Of a DNA stretch of 64,000 bases, positions 8,677 to 17,299 are shown piece after piece (position 1 is the first letter of the stretch; each line of letters starts with the position of its first letter). The notes under the pieces are model-generated. The model saw only the letters and a list, made by a program, of their open reading frames with translations. It had not been told where the DNA came from and made no database searches. Source of the DNA: an uncultured Parabacteroides sp. (GTDB taxonomy: Bacteria > Bacteroidota > Bacteroidia > Bacteroidales > Tannerellaceae); contig CALUZR010000009.1 of assembly GCA_944325335.1 (NCBI GenBank), positions 20,120 to 84,119 on the forward strand, given 5' to 3'. The translations under genes and the position numbers were made by a program.

Positions 8677-10734
8677 TCACGATTTTACTTCCTTTTTATC
8701 ATCTTCCTTCTTTAAATCCGGATAGCTGATGCGCGTATGGTACATGATCTTGAGCTTCTCGATAAAGACGCGCTTCACGGATTCCACATCGCGGAACGTC
8801 ATCGGCGCATTCTTCAGCAGGCCGTCGGCTATCTGCGTGTCGATAATCTTGTTGACGAGCTGGCTGATACTCTCCTCCGTATGTTCTTTGAGGCTGCGCG
8901 AAGCGGCTTCGACGGAATCGGCCATCATGACGATTGCGGTCTCTTTCGTGAACGGATTCGGGCCTGGATAGGTGAAGAGCGAATCGTCTACCGGGCGGTC
9001 CGGATACTGGTTCTTATAGGAATTGTAGAAATACTTCGCCTTGCCGCGCCCGTGGTGCGTGCGGATGAAATCGATGATTTCTTTCGGGAGTCCCGCTTTC
9101 TCGGCAATCTTGACGCCTTCGGTCACGTGGCTGATGACGCGCTGGGCGCTCTCTTCGAACGAAAGGGCGCTGTGCGGGTTCACCTGATTCTGGTTTTCCG
9201 TAAAATAGAGCGGGTTCGACATCTTGCCAATATCATGGTACATCGCGCCTGTGCGGACCAGCTGGGCATTCGCGCCGATACGGCTGGCAGCTTCGGAGGC
9301 GAGAATAGAGACCTGCAAGGAGTGTTGGAACGTTCCCGGGCACGTCTCGCTCAGTTTCTTCAGCACATCATTATTTATATTGGATAGTTCGACCAGCGTG
9401 ATGGGCGAAATGTACCCAAACACCTTCTCCAGTATATAAACCAACAAGTAAGCAAAGGTCAGGAGGATAAAGTTGATGCCGAAATAAAGCATCATGACCC
9501 AATGGATCTTGTTCAAATCCGCATCTTGATACAGCACCAACCCGATGTAAGAAAGCGCATACGAGAGAAAGACGAAGAAGGCGCAACGGATGAGCTGCGA
9601 ACGCTCTGAAAGGTCTTTCAGGCTAAAGGTCACAACCATGCCCGCTATGATTTGCAAAATCAGGAACTCGTGCGGGAATTGTGCCATTACCGAACAAATC
9701 AGTACCGTCACGAGATGTGTAAACAACGCCGTGCGCGAATCGAAGAAGGTGCGGACCACGATCGGCGAAATGGCAAACGGGATAATATACAGGCTAAAAA
9801 GATTATAGGCCGCACATACTTCGGTCAGTAAAACCGGAACAAAGATACAACAGACCAAAAAGAGCGTATTGCGCCGCTTAAACAAAATCTTCCGACGGAA
9901 AGAGAAAAGATAAAGCCAATAGCAGAAGAGCAAGCCAAAGACCAGCGTCACCTGCCCGGCCAACATCAGGTTGTGCCGTTGGTTTCCGCCCGATTGCGAT
10001 TCATAAATGATTTTCAACGAACGGAGCACGTTGTAGGTATGCGGCGTGACGATTTCGCCCCGGTCGACAATGCGCTCGCCCGCCTGGATGATGCCGGAGG
10101 ATATCGGCACGCTTTGGATCAATTCATTGCGGACTTTATCCGACGTAGCGGCGTCGTAGGTCACGTTCTCGACGAGATAGTTGTTGATGTCGCACGATTG
10201 GAGCAGCGAGCGGTTCAAGTTCGCCGGGCAATTATTAATGATAAACTCGTAGGCCGTCTTAACGGTAAACAAATCGGAGACGTAATGCGGAGACGAAAGC
10301 GTGTTCCGTATCAAATTGATCTGCGAATACTGCTCCGTGTGAAGCTTCTCCCAATCTTGCGACGAGACGATGCCGCTCGTGTAGAGTTGTTGCAGCATCC
10401 GCTCGATATATTGCATATAGGCCGACGTGACGCGATGCTTCAATTGCGCGTTATAATCAGCCCGGAGCTTATCGATTTGGGAAACCTCGATATCCGGATT
10501 CACCCGGTAATAGGGTTGAAACTTCTTGAGGACACTGTCCTGTTCCGCTTTTACCTGTTCCTCGGCCTTATAGACGGGGAAATTGGTGGAAGCCGTCAGC
10601 AAGCCGTAACGCCACGGTTTCCCTTCGTAAAACTGATACTTAAACTTGCCTTCGCGCGGAAAAAAGTACGAAAGCAAGACCGCTGCCACGATAAAATAAA
10701 TGGCGGGATGTACGTTGTAATTTTTGATGCTCAT
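8677..10734 (-). CDS. PgpH-like 7TM HD-domain phosphohydrolase
   Basis: 685 residues from the ATG at 10734. The frame is open to 10812, but the MSIKNYNVHPAIYFIVAAVLL start puts the first membrane helix at the N-terminus as in the family. Order: TM helix, extracytoplasmic 7TMR-HDED region (about 40-270), seven membrane helices (about 270-460), cytoplasmic HD domain with MYHDIGKMSNPLYF and HHGRGKAKYF. Relatives hydrolyse cyclic di-AMP; that activity is inferred. The gene is divergent from gltX, whose start is about 100 bp away. Confidence 0.92.
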   Translation of the reverse strand: MSIKNYNVHPAIYFIVAAVLLSYFFPREGKFKYQFYEGKPWRYGLLTASTNFPVYKAEEQVKAEQDSVLKKFQPYYRVNPDIEVSQIDKLRADYNAQLKHRVTSAYMQYIERMLQQLYTSGIVSSQDWEKLHTEQYSQINLIRNTLSSPHYVSDLFTVKTAYEFIINNCPANLNRSLLQSCDINNYLVENVTYDAATSDKVRNELIQSVPISSGIIQAGERIVDRGEIVTPHTYNVLRSLKIIYESQSGGNQRHNLMLAGQVTLVFGLLFCYWLYLFSFRRKILFKRRNTLFLVCCIFVPVLLTEVCAAYNLFSLYIIPFAISPIVVRTFFDSRTALFTHLVTVLICSVMAQFPHEFLILQIIAGMVVTFSLKDLSERSQLIRCAFFVFLSYALSYIGLVLYQDADLNKIHWVMMLYFGINFILLTFAYLLVYILEKVFGYISPITLVELSNINNDVLKKLSETCPGTFQHSLQVSILASEAASRIGANAQLVRTGAMYHDIGKMSNPLYFTENQNQVNPHSALSFEESAQRVISHVTEGVKIAEKAGLPKEIIDFIRTHHGRGKAKYFYNSYKNQYPDRPVDDSLFTYPGPNPFTKETAIVMMADSVEAASRSLKEHTEESISQLVNKIIDTQIADGLLKNAPMTFRDVESVKRVFIEKLKIMYHTRISYPDLKKEDDKKEVKS

Positions 10735-10797
10735 TGCGATTATTCGTTTGATGGGCGAAATGTACGCAAAAAAGTTTATTAACCGAAAAAAAAGGCG

Positions 10798-10805
10798 TAC
10801 TTTTG
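10798..10805 (+). promoter_or_regulatory. -7 promoter element (TACTTTTG) for gltX-waaA
   Basis: TAnnTTTG match 31 bp before the gltX ATG, giving a leader of about 25 nt. Confidence 0.6.
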
Positions 10806-10835
10806 CGCGCATTATTATTCAATTAGTATAAAATT

Positions 10836-12353
10836 ATGACGGAAAGAAAAGTTAGAGTCCGGTTTGCACCCAGTCCGACGGGTGCGTTGCATATCGGAGG
10901 AGTTCGTACAGCGTTATACAATTATTTATTTGCCAAGCAGCACGGCGGCGAGTTGATCCTCCGCATCGAGGATACCGATTCGCAGCGTTTTGTGCCGGGA
11001 GCAGAAGAGTATATCATCGAAGCGCTCACTTGGTTGGGTATTCATTTCGACGAAGGGGTTGGCTTCGGCGGGAATTTCGGTCCGTATCGCCAAAGCGAAC
11101 GCCGGGATATTTACAAACAATATGTGAAACAGTTGTTAGATTCCGGTCATGCGTACATCGCGTTCGATACGCCGCAAGAGCTCGAAGCGAAGCGCAAGGA
11201 GATCCCGAATTTCCAATACGACGCGTCGACGCGTATGCAGATGCGCAATTCGCTTACGCTTTCGGCCGAGGAAACGCAAACATTGATCGACGCCGGACAG
11301 CAATACGTCGTCCGCGTGAAGATTGAACCGAACGAGGATGTGCACGTGCACGACTTGATCCGCGGCGAAGTAGTCATCAATTCATCGGTATTAGACGACA
11401 AAGTGCTCTACAAATCGGCCGACCAACTGCCGACGTACCACTTGGCCAATATCGTAGACGACCATTTGATGGAAGTTTCGCACGTGATCCGCGGCGAGGA
11501 ATGGCTCCCCAGCGCGCCGCTCCACGTATTATTATATCGTTACTTCGGCTGGGCAGACACGATGCCTGAGTTCGCCCACCTTTCCTTATTATTAAAGCCG
11601 GAAGGAAACGGCAAGCTCTCGAAACGCGATGGCGACCGCTTGGGCTTCCCTGTTTTCCCGTTGGAATGGCACGATCCGAAGACGGGCGACGTCTCTTCAG
11701 GGTATCGCGAGAGCGGTTATCTGCCGGAAGCGGTCGTCAATTTCTTGGCACTGTTGGGCTGGAATCCGGGCAACGACCAAGAAGTGATGAGCATGGACGA
11801 ATTGATCCGTTCCTTCAACCTCTCGCATTGCAGCAAGAGCGGGGCGAAGTTCGACTACGAAAAGGCCAAATGGTTCAACCATCAATACATCCAACTGAAG
11901 GACAACAAGGAGATCGCCGCCCTCTTCATGCCTACGCTTGAAGCCCATGGCATCCACGCCGACCCGGCTTATGTGGAAAAAGTCGTGGCGATGATGAAGG
12001 GACGCGTCAGCTTCATCAAAGATTTGTGGGAAGCCTCCTCTTTCTTCTTTGTCGCTCCTACGGAATACGACGAAAAGACGCGTAAGAAACGCTGGAAAGA
12101 GGATAGCGCGGCACAACTCACGGAACTCATCGAAGTCCTCCGCGCACACGAGCCGTTCGACATCGAAAGCACCGAAAACGACGTCAAGGCTTGGATCGAA
12201 TCGAAAGGTTACCATTTGGGGAATATCATGAATGCGACCCGCCTCGCACTCGTAGGCGAAGGGAAAGGCCCGCACATCTTCGATATTACAGAAGCGCTGG
12301 GCAAGGAGGAATCCATCCGCCGTATCCAGCGGGCTATCGATATCTTGAAATAA
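10836..12353 (+). CDS. gltX: Glutamate--tRNA ligase
   Basis: 505 residues, a class I aminoacyl-tRNA synthetase charging tRNA-Glu. The nucleotide-binding HIGH region is [12 protein letters not shown] (about 11-22); the KMSKS equivalent is KLSKRDG (about 255-261). The C-terminal anticodon-binding helical domain continues to the end. Length is normal for Bacteroidetes GltX. It is followed 7 bp later by waaA, so the two form one unit from the promoter at 10798. Confidence 0.97.
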   Translation: MTERKVRVRFAPSPTGALHIGGVRTALYNYLFAKQHGGELILRIEDTDSQRFVPGAEEYIIEALTWLGIHFDEGVGFGGNFGPYRQSERRDIYKQYVKQLLDSGHAYIAFDTPQELEAKRKEIPNFQYDASTRMQMRNSLTLSAEETQTLIDAGQQYVVRVKIEPNEDVHVHDLIRGEVVINSSVLDDKVLYKSADQLPTYHLANIVDDHLMEVSHVIRGEEWLPSAPLHVLLYRYFGWADTMPEFAHLSLLLKPEGNGKLSKRDGDRLGFPVFPLEWHDPKTGDVSSGYRESGYLPEAVVNFLALLGWNPGNDQEVMSMDELIRSFNLSHCSKSGAKFDYEKAKWFNHQYIQLKDNKEIAALFMPTLEAHGIHADPAYVEKVVAMMKGRVSFIKDLWEASSFFFVAPTEYDEKTRKKRWKEDSAAQLTELIEVLRAHEPFDIESTENDVKAWIESKGYHLGNIMNATRLALVGEGKGPHIFDITEALGKEESIRRIQRAIDILK

Positions 12354-12360
12354 AAGCAGG

Positions 12361-13605
12361 ATGTATAGTTTATTAATGCACTTCTTCGCGTGGGTGATGC
12401 GTTTCATCGCCCTGTTCAACCGGAAAGCGCGGCTGATGACAGCCGGACAGCGACAAACGGAACGCATCCTGCGCGAAGGAATCCAACAGGGCGAGAAATA
12501 CATCTGGTTTCACGCCGCTTCGCTGGGCGAGTTCGAGCAAGGCCGTCCCATGATGGAGCAAATCAAAGCAGCCTATCCGCAATACAAATTGTTGCTGACG
12601 TTCTTCTCGCCCTCGGGTTACGAGGTGCGCAAGCATTACGCAGGGGCGGACGTGATTTGCTATCTCCCGTTCGACACGCCGGGACGCGTGCACCGTTTCC
12701 TCGATTTGGCACGTCCCGTCGCAGCGGTCTTTATCAAGTACGAGTTCTGGGGGAATTACCTGAAAGGATTGAAAGAGCGGAACATTCCGGTCTTCATCAT
12801 TTCCTCCATCTTCCGCCCGACGCAACTCTTCTTTCAATGGTATGGCACGCCTTACCGCCGGATGTTGCATTATTTCACGTACATCTTCGTACAAGACACA
12901 CGCTCCGAAGAGCTCTTGCGACAATTCGGTATCACGAACGTGACCGTCACCGGCGATACGCGTTTCGACCGTGTGCTGGATATTCAGCGTGCCGCCCAGG
13001 AAGCGCCGCTCGTTGATGCCTTCGTGCATGATGAAACCGGGAAGAAACATTTTACACTCGTGGCCGGCAGTTCATGGCCACAGGACGAAGCCTTCCTCCT
13101 GCCCTACTTCAACGCGCATCCGGAACTGAAGCTCGTCATTGCCCCGCACGAAATCCACGAAAGCCATCTGGCAGCCATCGAACGTGCGTTGACGCGCCCC
13201 GCCGTCCGCCTGTCCCAGGTAAAAGACACATCGGATGTACAAGGAAAGGATTGCCTGATTATCGATTGCTTCGGCTTGCTCTCGTCCATCTACCGCTACG
13301 GCGAAGTGGCGTATGTGGGCGGCGGATTCGGGGCAGGCATCCACAACACGCTGGAAGCAGCCGTCTATGGCGTCCCCGTCCTGTTTGGTCCGAACTTCCA
13401 GAAGTTCAAGGAAGCTAAAGACCTCATCGCGACAGGAGGAGGCATCTCCGTCGCCAACGGCCAAGCGTTTACCGAACAAATGGACCGCTTCCAAGCCGAC
13501 GCGAAAGCCCTCGACACTGCCGGGAAAGCCGCCGGCGATTTCGTTCGCCAACACGCAGGCTCGACCGCCCGCATCCTGCCTGCCATCATGAAGCGAATCG
13601 ATTAA
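12361..13605 (+). CDS. waaA: 3-deoxy-D-manno-octulosonic acid (Kdo) transferase
   Basis: 414 residues, GT30 family. Transfers Kdo from CMP-Kdo to lipid A precursor at the inner membrane. Family features: N-terminal membrane-associated helix (MYSLLMHFFAWVMRFIALFN), WFHAASLGEFEQGRP near 50-65, IKYEFWGNYL, and the C-terminal donor-site GGGFGAGIHNTLEAAVYG with VLFGPNFQKF. Downstream of gltX by 7 bp. The kdsA gene at 50 kb supplies the same pathway. Confidence 0.96.
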   Translation: MYSLLMHFFAWVMRFIALFNRKARLMTAGQRQTERILREGIQQGEKYIWFHAASLGEFEQGRPMMEQIKAAYPQYKLLLTFFSPSGYEVRKHYAGADVICYLPFDTPGRVHRFLDLARPVAAVFIKYEFWGNYLKGLKERNIPVFIISSIFRPTQLFFQWYGTPYRRMLHYFTYIFVQDTRSEELLRQFGITNVTVTGDTRFDRVLDIQRAAQEAPLVDAFVHDETGKKHFTLVAGSSWPQDEAFLLPYFNAHPELKLVIAPHEIHESHLAAIERALTRPAVRLSQVKDTSDVQGKDCLIIDCFGLLSSIYRYGEVAYVGGGFGAGIHNTLEAAVYGVPVLFGPNFQKFKEAKDLIATGGGISVANGQAFTEQMDRFQADAKALDTAGKAAGDFVRQHAGSTARILPAIMKRID

Positions 13606-13985
13606 AGTATTTGAACACAGAGATACAGAAGGCACGGAGCTTTTAAGTTAAGGCTCTGTGCCTTTCTCATTTTTAAAAAGAAGCTTTTCCATCGCGCAAA
13701 CATTTTATCCACCTCTTCTTGCGTACAAACTCCACTTGCTTCCGATTCGCGGATAATGCGTTCCAGATCGGCTTCTGTTTCACATCTTTCAGCAGGGAAA
13801 GGTGCATCGAGCAAGAAATTCCGTGCTTCAAGGGACTGGGCATATTCCTTGTCGAAATGCGCATAAGCAAAAGCCTTCGCCTTTCGGTAGCGTTCGCCAA
13901 ACCGTTCATAAGTTTTATCGAACGGAACATTCGTTGTAGAATGTATGTAAGATGCGGTGGGTTCTTTAGCTTTCATTTTATTCAT
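13602..13985 (-). CDS. Small hypothetical protein
   Basis: 127 residues, charged and mostly helical, no recognised domain. Residues up to about 110 look like real protein (FDKTYERFGERYRKAKAFAYAHFDKEYAQ, then CTQEEVDKMFARWKSFFLKMRKA). The last ~17 codons are read through the hairpin repeat at 13614-13667, so the natural C-terminus has been replaced or extended by repeat DNA. The stop overlaps the end of waaA by 4 bp on the opposite strand. A TACCTTTG element (14002-14009) lies 17 bp upstream. Function unknown; it could be an orphan antitoxin-type protein. Confidence 0.6.
   Translation of the reverse strand: MNKMKAKEPTASYIHSTTNVPFDKTYERFGERYRKAKAFAYAHFDKEYAQSLEARNFLLDAPFPAERCETEADLERIIRESEASGVCTQEEVDKMFARWKSFFLKMRKAQSLNLKAPCLLYLCVQIL
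13614..13667. repeat. ACACAGAG-class hairpin at a convergent junction
   Basis: AGAAGGCACGGAGC pairs with GCTCTGTGCCTTTCT around a 12-nt AT loop. It sits where waaA (rightward) meets the 127-residue gene (leftward). Likely works as a two-way terminator; same class as 18683-18756 and 48473-48550. Confidence 0.75.
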
Positions 13986-14001
13986 CTTTTTATGTAGTAT
14001 G

Positions 14002-14009
14002 CAAAGGTA
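14002..14009 (-). promoter_or_regulatory. -7 promoter element (TACCTTTG) of the 127-residue gene
   Basis: TAnnTTTG match on the minus strand 17 bp before the start codon. Confidence 0.5.
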
Positions 14010-14022
14010 TGGATTTCTTGCT

Positions 14023-14059
14023 AAAAAAATCCCTGCCGCTGTTAAAAACTTGGCAGGGA
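14023..14059 (-). terminator. Intrinsic terminator of the 171-residue exported protein gene
   Basis: Read leftward: TCCCTGCC, internal loop, GGCAGGGA followed by seven T. It begins about 30 bp past the stop codon at 14091. Confidence 0.85.
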
Positions 14060-14090
14060 CTTAAAAACACCATAAGAAGAGAGCTAACTT

Positions 14091-14606
14091 TTAGCGAACA
14101 TTATAATCACCCATGACCGTAACGTTCGGAATCAAAGTATTAGCATCAATCGTAGCTTGTCCACCCTTTATAGCCAAGAATGCAAATCCGACAAAAGGTA
14201 ATACAGTAAGCCCCAATCCAATGCCCAAACCTAAAGCCAAACCTAACTTCTTTTGTCCTTCTTGTTCTACGACACCGTTCAAGGAAATGTTCTGCCCGTC
14301 AGCCGCTGTAGTCGAAACACAGGTAACACTCACATAACCCGCTTTTCCGCAACCTCTTGCTTTTTGTTTGTTCACTTGAAGCGCAACTGATTCGCCTCGC
14401 TTAATTAATAATTTTCCATCCGGACTGTACACATCGTTGTCTACCACAGCAGTAGGAGTAGCCTTTCCTTTGCTGCTCGCAGAAGACATCAATCGTACAG
14501 ACAGAGTTGTTCCACGCTTCAAGTTGTAATCAGGTACAACTGCAAACAGATCTGCACAAAGCATTAAAAACGCCATAAAAATGGCCAAGAACCTTTTAGG
14601 TAACAT
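14091..14606 (-). CDS. Small exported protein with hydrophobic glycine-rich C-terminal segment
   Basis: 171 residues. Signal peptide MLPKRFLAIFMAFLMLCADLFA. The mature part is mostly beta (SVRLMSSASSKGKATPTAVVDNDVY, ISLNGVVEQEGQKK), then a 25-residue hydrophobic Gly/Leu stretch (LGLALGLGIGLGLTVLPFVGFAFLA, about 121-147). It resembles Bacteroidales proteins of unknown role. A good RBS (GGGAGGC) precedes the ATG. The notable part is upstream: a ~320-nt leader with a large terminator-like hairpin, shared in design with the two giant surface-protein genes. Confidence 0.7.
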   Translation of the reverse strand: MLPKRFLAIFMAFLMLCADLFAVVPDYNLKRGTTLSVRLMSSASSKGKATPTAVVDNDVYSPDGKLLIKRGESVALQVNKQKARGCGKAGYVSVTCVSTTAADGQNISLNGVVEQEGQKKLGLALGLGIGLGLTVLPFVGFAFLAIKGGQATIDANTLIPNVTVMGDYNVR

Positions 14607-14655
14607 AATAAATAGTTTTTTGCCTCCCTGCTCCCTCCGTTCGGCGTAAATAAAT

Positions 14656-14744
14656 AAAAAGGTGTGGGAACTGTATTAATTTTACCTTGTTATTAGGCTC
14701 TCGCATTGCCTTTAGGATAGATAAAATCAACAGCTACCCACACC
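14656..14744 (-). ncRNA. Leader hairpin 1 (terminator-like, candidate attenuator)
   Basis: In the RNA, GGUGUGGG pairs with CCCACACC. An inner UUGAUUUUA pairs with UAAAAUUAA, and an apical GGC-AAUGCGAGA-GCC hairpin closes it; a UUUUU run follows. It lies 50 nt before the start codon and about 180 nt after the predicted start site. The gap 14607-15082 otherwise holds the rest of this leader (14745-14932, including a GAGAUU...AAUCUC hairpin) and an orphan terminator at 15012-15065. Confidence 0.7.
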
Positions 14745-14932
14745 GATAAGATATAGCATTCCCTCTGTCCGAGAGATACTAATCAAATGATGCGGGTGCC
14801 ATTGAGTTATCTTCATCCTAATTATTAAACTTGCGAGATTCAATAACAGAAGATAATCTCAATAACACCTTACGTTAATAAATAAGCAACCCTTAGCAAG
14901 CCCCAACCCGATGGGACTCATGGGTCACGCCG

Positions 14933-14940
14933 CAAAGGTA
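14933..14940 (-). promoter_or_regulatory. -7 promoter element (TACCTTTG) of the leader at 14607-14926
   Basis: TAnnTTTG match. It places the 5' end near 14926 and sets the leader at roughly 320 nt. Confidence 0.55.
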
Positions 14941-15011
14941 CGAAACTTTATTTTAATAGATGCAAATTTTCTGGGAAGATTTTTTATGCTGTATAACATT
15001 TACACCATACC

Positions 15012-15065
15012 CAATATGTTTTATTAGTGAAAGTAGCCCCATTTCCTCCGGGATTTGGGGCTTTT
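15012..15065 (+). terminator. Orphan terminator with a conserved upstream 20-mer
   Basis: CAATATGTTTTATTAGTGAA (15012-15031) precedes a hairpin AGCCCCA...TTGGGGCT with a TTTT tail. The same 20-mer plus a similar AGCCCCAAGTCC hairpin follows the 1189-residue surface protein (58886-58942, minus strand). Here no rightward gene lies upstream, so it looks like the leftover 3' end of a lost gene. Confidence 0.6.
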
Positions 15066-15082
15066 CCAAATAAAATACAGTC

Positions 15083-15184
15083 TTATTTGAGAGACCCCAA
15101 AACCGCCTCGTGGAGTCCGGCAGCCACATCGGCCAGCAAACGGCGGAGCAAATCAATCAATTCATATTTAGACGTAGATCGCAT
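15083..15184 (-). CDS. Tiny ORF overlapping the MNT gene, possible HEPN remnant
   Basis: 33 residues beginning MRSTSKYELIDLLRR and rich in Leu and Ala, predicted helical. It starts inside the last 17 bp of the nucleotidyltransferase gene, where the HEPN partner usually begins, but stops far short of a HEPN domain (about 110-130 residues). No RxxxxH motif is present. Probably a truncated partner gene, or a chance ORF. Confidence 0.3.
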   Translation of the reverse strand: MRSTSKYELIDLLRRLLADVAAGLHEAVLGSLK

Positions 15185-15479
15185 CGTGTTCTAAATTTTG
15201 GCGGAAAAGCTGGCGCATGTGTTCATGCAATGTAATCAAATCGACTTTCACCTGGAAAAGCCGTTCCAATTCTTCCTTGATGGTCATATAAATACGGAAA
15301 GTCGTCTTGCGCAGCTGGATACAGACGTCGATATCGCTGCCGGGCTGTTGCTCGCCGCGTGCCGTCGAGCCCACCAGCGCCAATTTCTCGATGCCATACT
15401 TCTCGCCCTCCTTATTCTTGAAGTCGCGAAGGATGTTCACCACTTCCGCCGTCGTTTTCATATCCTGTTGGGTTTTCAT
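15168..15479 (-). CDS. MNT-type minimal nucleotidyltransferase
   Basis: 103 residues. The signature GSTARGEQQPGSDIDV (GSxxRG...SDxD) of the polymerase-beta-like minimal nucleotidyltransferases lies at about residues 37-52. Many act as antitoxins that nucleotidylate or AMPylate a HEPN RNase toxin. Here the expected HEPN gene is missing or reduced to a 33-codon stub, so the gene may be solitary. A TAATTTTG promoter element lies at 15505-15512, 26 bp before the ATG. Confidence 0.85.
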   Translation of the reverse strand: MKTQQDMKTTAEVVNILRDFKNKEGEKYGIEKLALVGSTARGEQQPGSDIDVCIQLRKTTFRIYMTIKEELERLFQVKVDLITLHEHMRQLFRQNLEHDAIYV

Positions 15480-15504
15480 TGCATGATTCGTCTTTAAACC
15501 TTTG

Positions 15505-15512
15505 CAAAATTA
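15505..15512 (-). promoter_or_regulatory. -7 promoter element (TAATTTTG) of the MNT gene
   Basis: TAnnTTTG match on the minus strand, upstream of the MNT start and downstream of repeat array B. Confidence 0.5.
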
Positions 15513-15556
15513 CCTATTTCTATGAAAAAATCCAGGCGTTCTCCCCCAAATTTTAG

Positions 15557-15823
15557 TTTGAAAAACGTGGGAAATGGTCGCGGGTCGAGCAAATTCCATT
15601 TCCAACGCGATTGGAAGCCCATTTCCGACGGAAATTCCATTTCCAACGCGGTTGGAAGCCCATTGCGTGGGCGCAATTCCATTTCCAACGTGATTGGAAG
15701 CCCATTGCGTGGGCGCAATTCCATTTCCAACGCGATTGGAAGGCCATTTCCGTCGGAAATTCCATTTCCAACGCGGTTGGAAGCCTTTTGCGTGGACGCA
15801 ATGGCATTTCCAACGTTTTTGAA
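15557..15823. repeat. Phased palindrome array B: six 41-42-bp units, two hairpins per unit
   Basis: Units begin at 15594, 15635, 15677, 15719, 15760 and 15802. Each has TTCCAA-CGCGA-TTGGAA and then a second hairpin about 20.5 bp on: TTTCCG-A-CGGAAA or TTGCG-TGGG-CGCAA. These two stems differ in sequence but both pair perfectly. The array is bounded by inverted copies of GAAAAACGTGGGAAATGG (15560-15577; right copy imperfect, about 15803-15820). It occupies most of the 476-bp gap 15480-15955. Same family as array C, opposite orientation. Confidence 0.92.
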
Positions 15824-15955
15824 GGCCAAATTCCTCAATAAAATCTAAAGACAGAACCCGAAGGAAGGCATTTCGCGGACCATCGAGGAAATGATTACGC
15901 TGGATTCATGCGTTCAATCCCCCGTTTTTCATTGTCCATTGTTCATTGTTAATTA

Positions 15956-16531
15956 TTAATTCTTCCGCGTCACTTTCCCATCGCGCAGCCAATATTCCTC
16001 GCCGCCTTCGGGACAGGTGGCACGGCCGTCGGCATCAAATTCCAACCGCCAGCCGCGTTCACTCACCCACCCGATTTGCCGCGCAGGATTGCCCACGACC
16101 AGCGCGTAGGGCGGGACGTCGTGCGTCACCACCGCGCCGGCTCCGATCAGGGCATAACGGCCTATCGTGTGGCCGCATACGATGGTCGCATTAGCGCCGA
16201 TGCTGGCTCCGCGTTCGACGCGCGTCTCGCGAAACTGGTCCTTGCGGGAGATGGCGCTGCGGGGATTGAGGACGTTCGTAAAGACGCAACTCGGACCGAG
16301 GAACACGTCGTCTTCGCACGTGACGCCGGTGTAGACCGAGACGTTGTTCTGGATCTTCACCCCGTTCCCGATGCGTACGCCGGGCGAAATCACCACGTTC
16401 TGCCCGATGCTGCAATGCGCGCCCACTGTGCAGCCGGTCATGAGGTGCGAGAAATGCCACACGCGCGTGCCTTCGCCGATCGTGCAGCCGGGGTCGACTA
16501 CCGCCGTGGGGTGTATTTCATACGTTTCCAT
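15956..16531 (-). CDS. Left-handed beta-helix acyltransferase (WbpD/WlbB-like)
   Basis: 191 residues. Hexapeptide repeats run from residue 5 to 155 ([81 protein letters not shown]). The length and the [11 protein letters not shown] loop fit N-acetyltransferases acting on UDP-3-amino-3-deoxy sugars for surface polysaccharide. The C-terminal ~35 residues ([24 protein letters not shown]) match the small capping segment seen in this subfamily. Start is 10 bp after the methyltransferase stop, so the two may be co-transcribed. Confidence 0.85.
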   Translation of the reverse strand: METYEIHPTAVVDPGCTIGEGTRVWHFSHLMTGCTVGAHCSIGQNVVISPGVRIGNGVKIQNNVSVYTGVTCEDDVFLGPSCVFTNVLNPRSAISRKDQFRETRVERGASIGANATIVCGHTIGRYALIGAGAVVTHDVPPYALVVGNPARQIGWVSERGWRLEFDADGRATCPEGGEEYWLRDGKVTRKN

Positions 16532-16541
16532 ATTTCACAGA

Positions 16542-17246
16542 TTACTTATAGATTAAGAAGATGGTGGGCTTTTTGTCCAGATCCGGGAGCTTGCCGGCCC
16601 ATTCCTTGACGGGGCGTGTGCGGACAAACTCGTCGGCGCAAGTGAGGTTTGAGGCAATGCAGAGTTTCGTCGACGGGCGGCAGAGCTTGATGAGCTCTTC
16701 GGCTAATTTGCGGTTGCGGTAAGGCGTCTCGATGAAGAGCTGTGTTTGGTTCTCGGAATAGATCCGCCCTTCGAGCCGCTTGATGGTTGCCATGCGCTCA
16801 CCCGCCTCGATGGGCAGATAACCATGGAACGCAAAGCTTTGCCCATTAAAACCAGAAGCCATAACAGAAAGGAGAATCGACGAAGGCCCCACGAGCGGCA
16901 CCACCGGATAACCTTTCCGCTGGGCGAGGGCGACCACGTCCGCACCCGGATCGGCCACCGCCGGACAACCCGCTTCGGAGATGACGCCTACCGGTTCGCC
17001 CGCAGCCAGCGGCTTCAGGTAGCCCGAGACCTGCTCTGGCGACGTATGCTTGTTCAATTCATAGAAAACCAGGTCGTCAATCACGATGCTGGGTTCGACC
17101 TTTTTCAGGAAACGGCGGGCCGTGCGGACATTCTCGACGATAAAATGCCGGATGCCCAAGATGACGTCCCGATTATAGTCCGGCAAGACGCGACGCAGTT
17201 CCGTATCGCCCAAAGTAACCGGAATAAGAAAGAGTGATGCTTGCAT
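16542..17246 (-). CDS. RsmI-like SAM-dependent methyltransferase (tetrapyrrole methylase fold)
   Basis: 234 residues. The GVISEAGCPAVADPGADVVALA and VPLVGPSSILLSVMASGFNGQSFAFHGYLP motifs are those of 16S rRNA 2'-O-methyltransferase I and its short Bacteroidetes paralogues. This is the shorter type (RsmI itself is about 280), so a close paralogue is also possible. Its promoter is back to back with that of the next gene, also an rRNA methyltransferase. Confidence 0.85.
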   Translation of the reverse strand: MQASLFLIPVTLGDTELRRVLPDYNRDVILGIRHFIVENVRTARRFLKKVEPSIVIDDLVFYELNKHTSPEQVSGYLKPLAAGEPVGVISEAGCPAVADPGADVVALAQRKGYPVVPLVGPSSILLSVMASGFNGQSFAFHGYLPIEAGERMATIKRLEGRIYSENQTQLFIETPYRNRKLAEELIKLCRPSTKLCIASNLTCADEFVRTRPVKEWAGKLPDLDKKPTIFLIYK

Positions 17247-17262
17247 ATCTTGTATTTTTGTG

Positions 17263-17280
17263 CAAATGTAGTTACTTTTG
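17263..17280. promoter_or_regulatory. Two back-to-back -7 elements of the divergent methyltransferase genes
   Basis: TACATTTG on the minus strand (17263-17270) and TACTTTTG on the plus strand (17273-17280) are only 2 bp apart. Each polymerase footprint would cover the other promoter, so the two genes should compete for transcription. Confidence 0.6.
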
Positions 17281-17299
17281 CCGAAAAGATTTCAAAGAA

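Noticed and set aside
15557..15823. CRISPR array
   Set aside because: Units are 41-42 bp with no distinct unique spacers: the whole unit repeats, and differences lie inside palindromes. No cas gene is present.
15494..15838. Leftward 114-residue ORF and several others inside array B
   Set aside because: They are readings of a ~42-bp repeat, open in several frames on both strands, with no ribosome site and a low-complexity 14-residue period.
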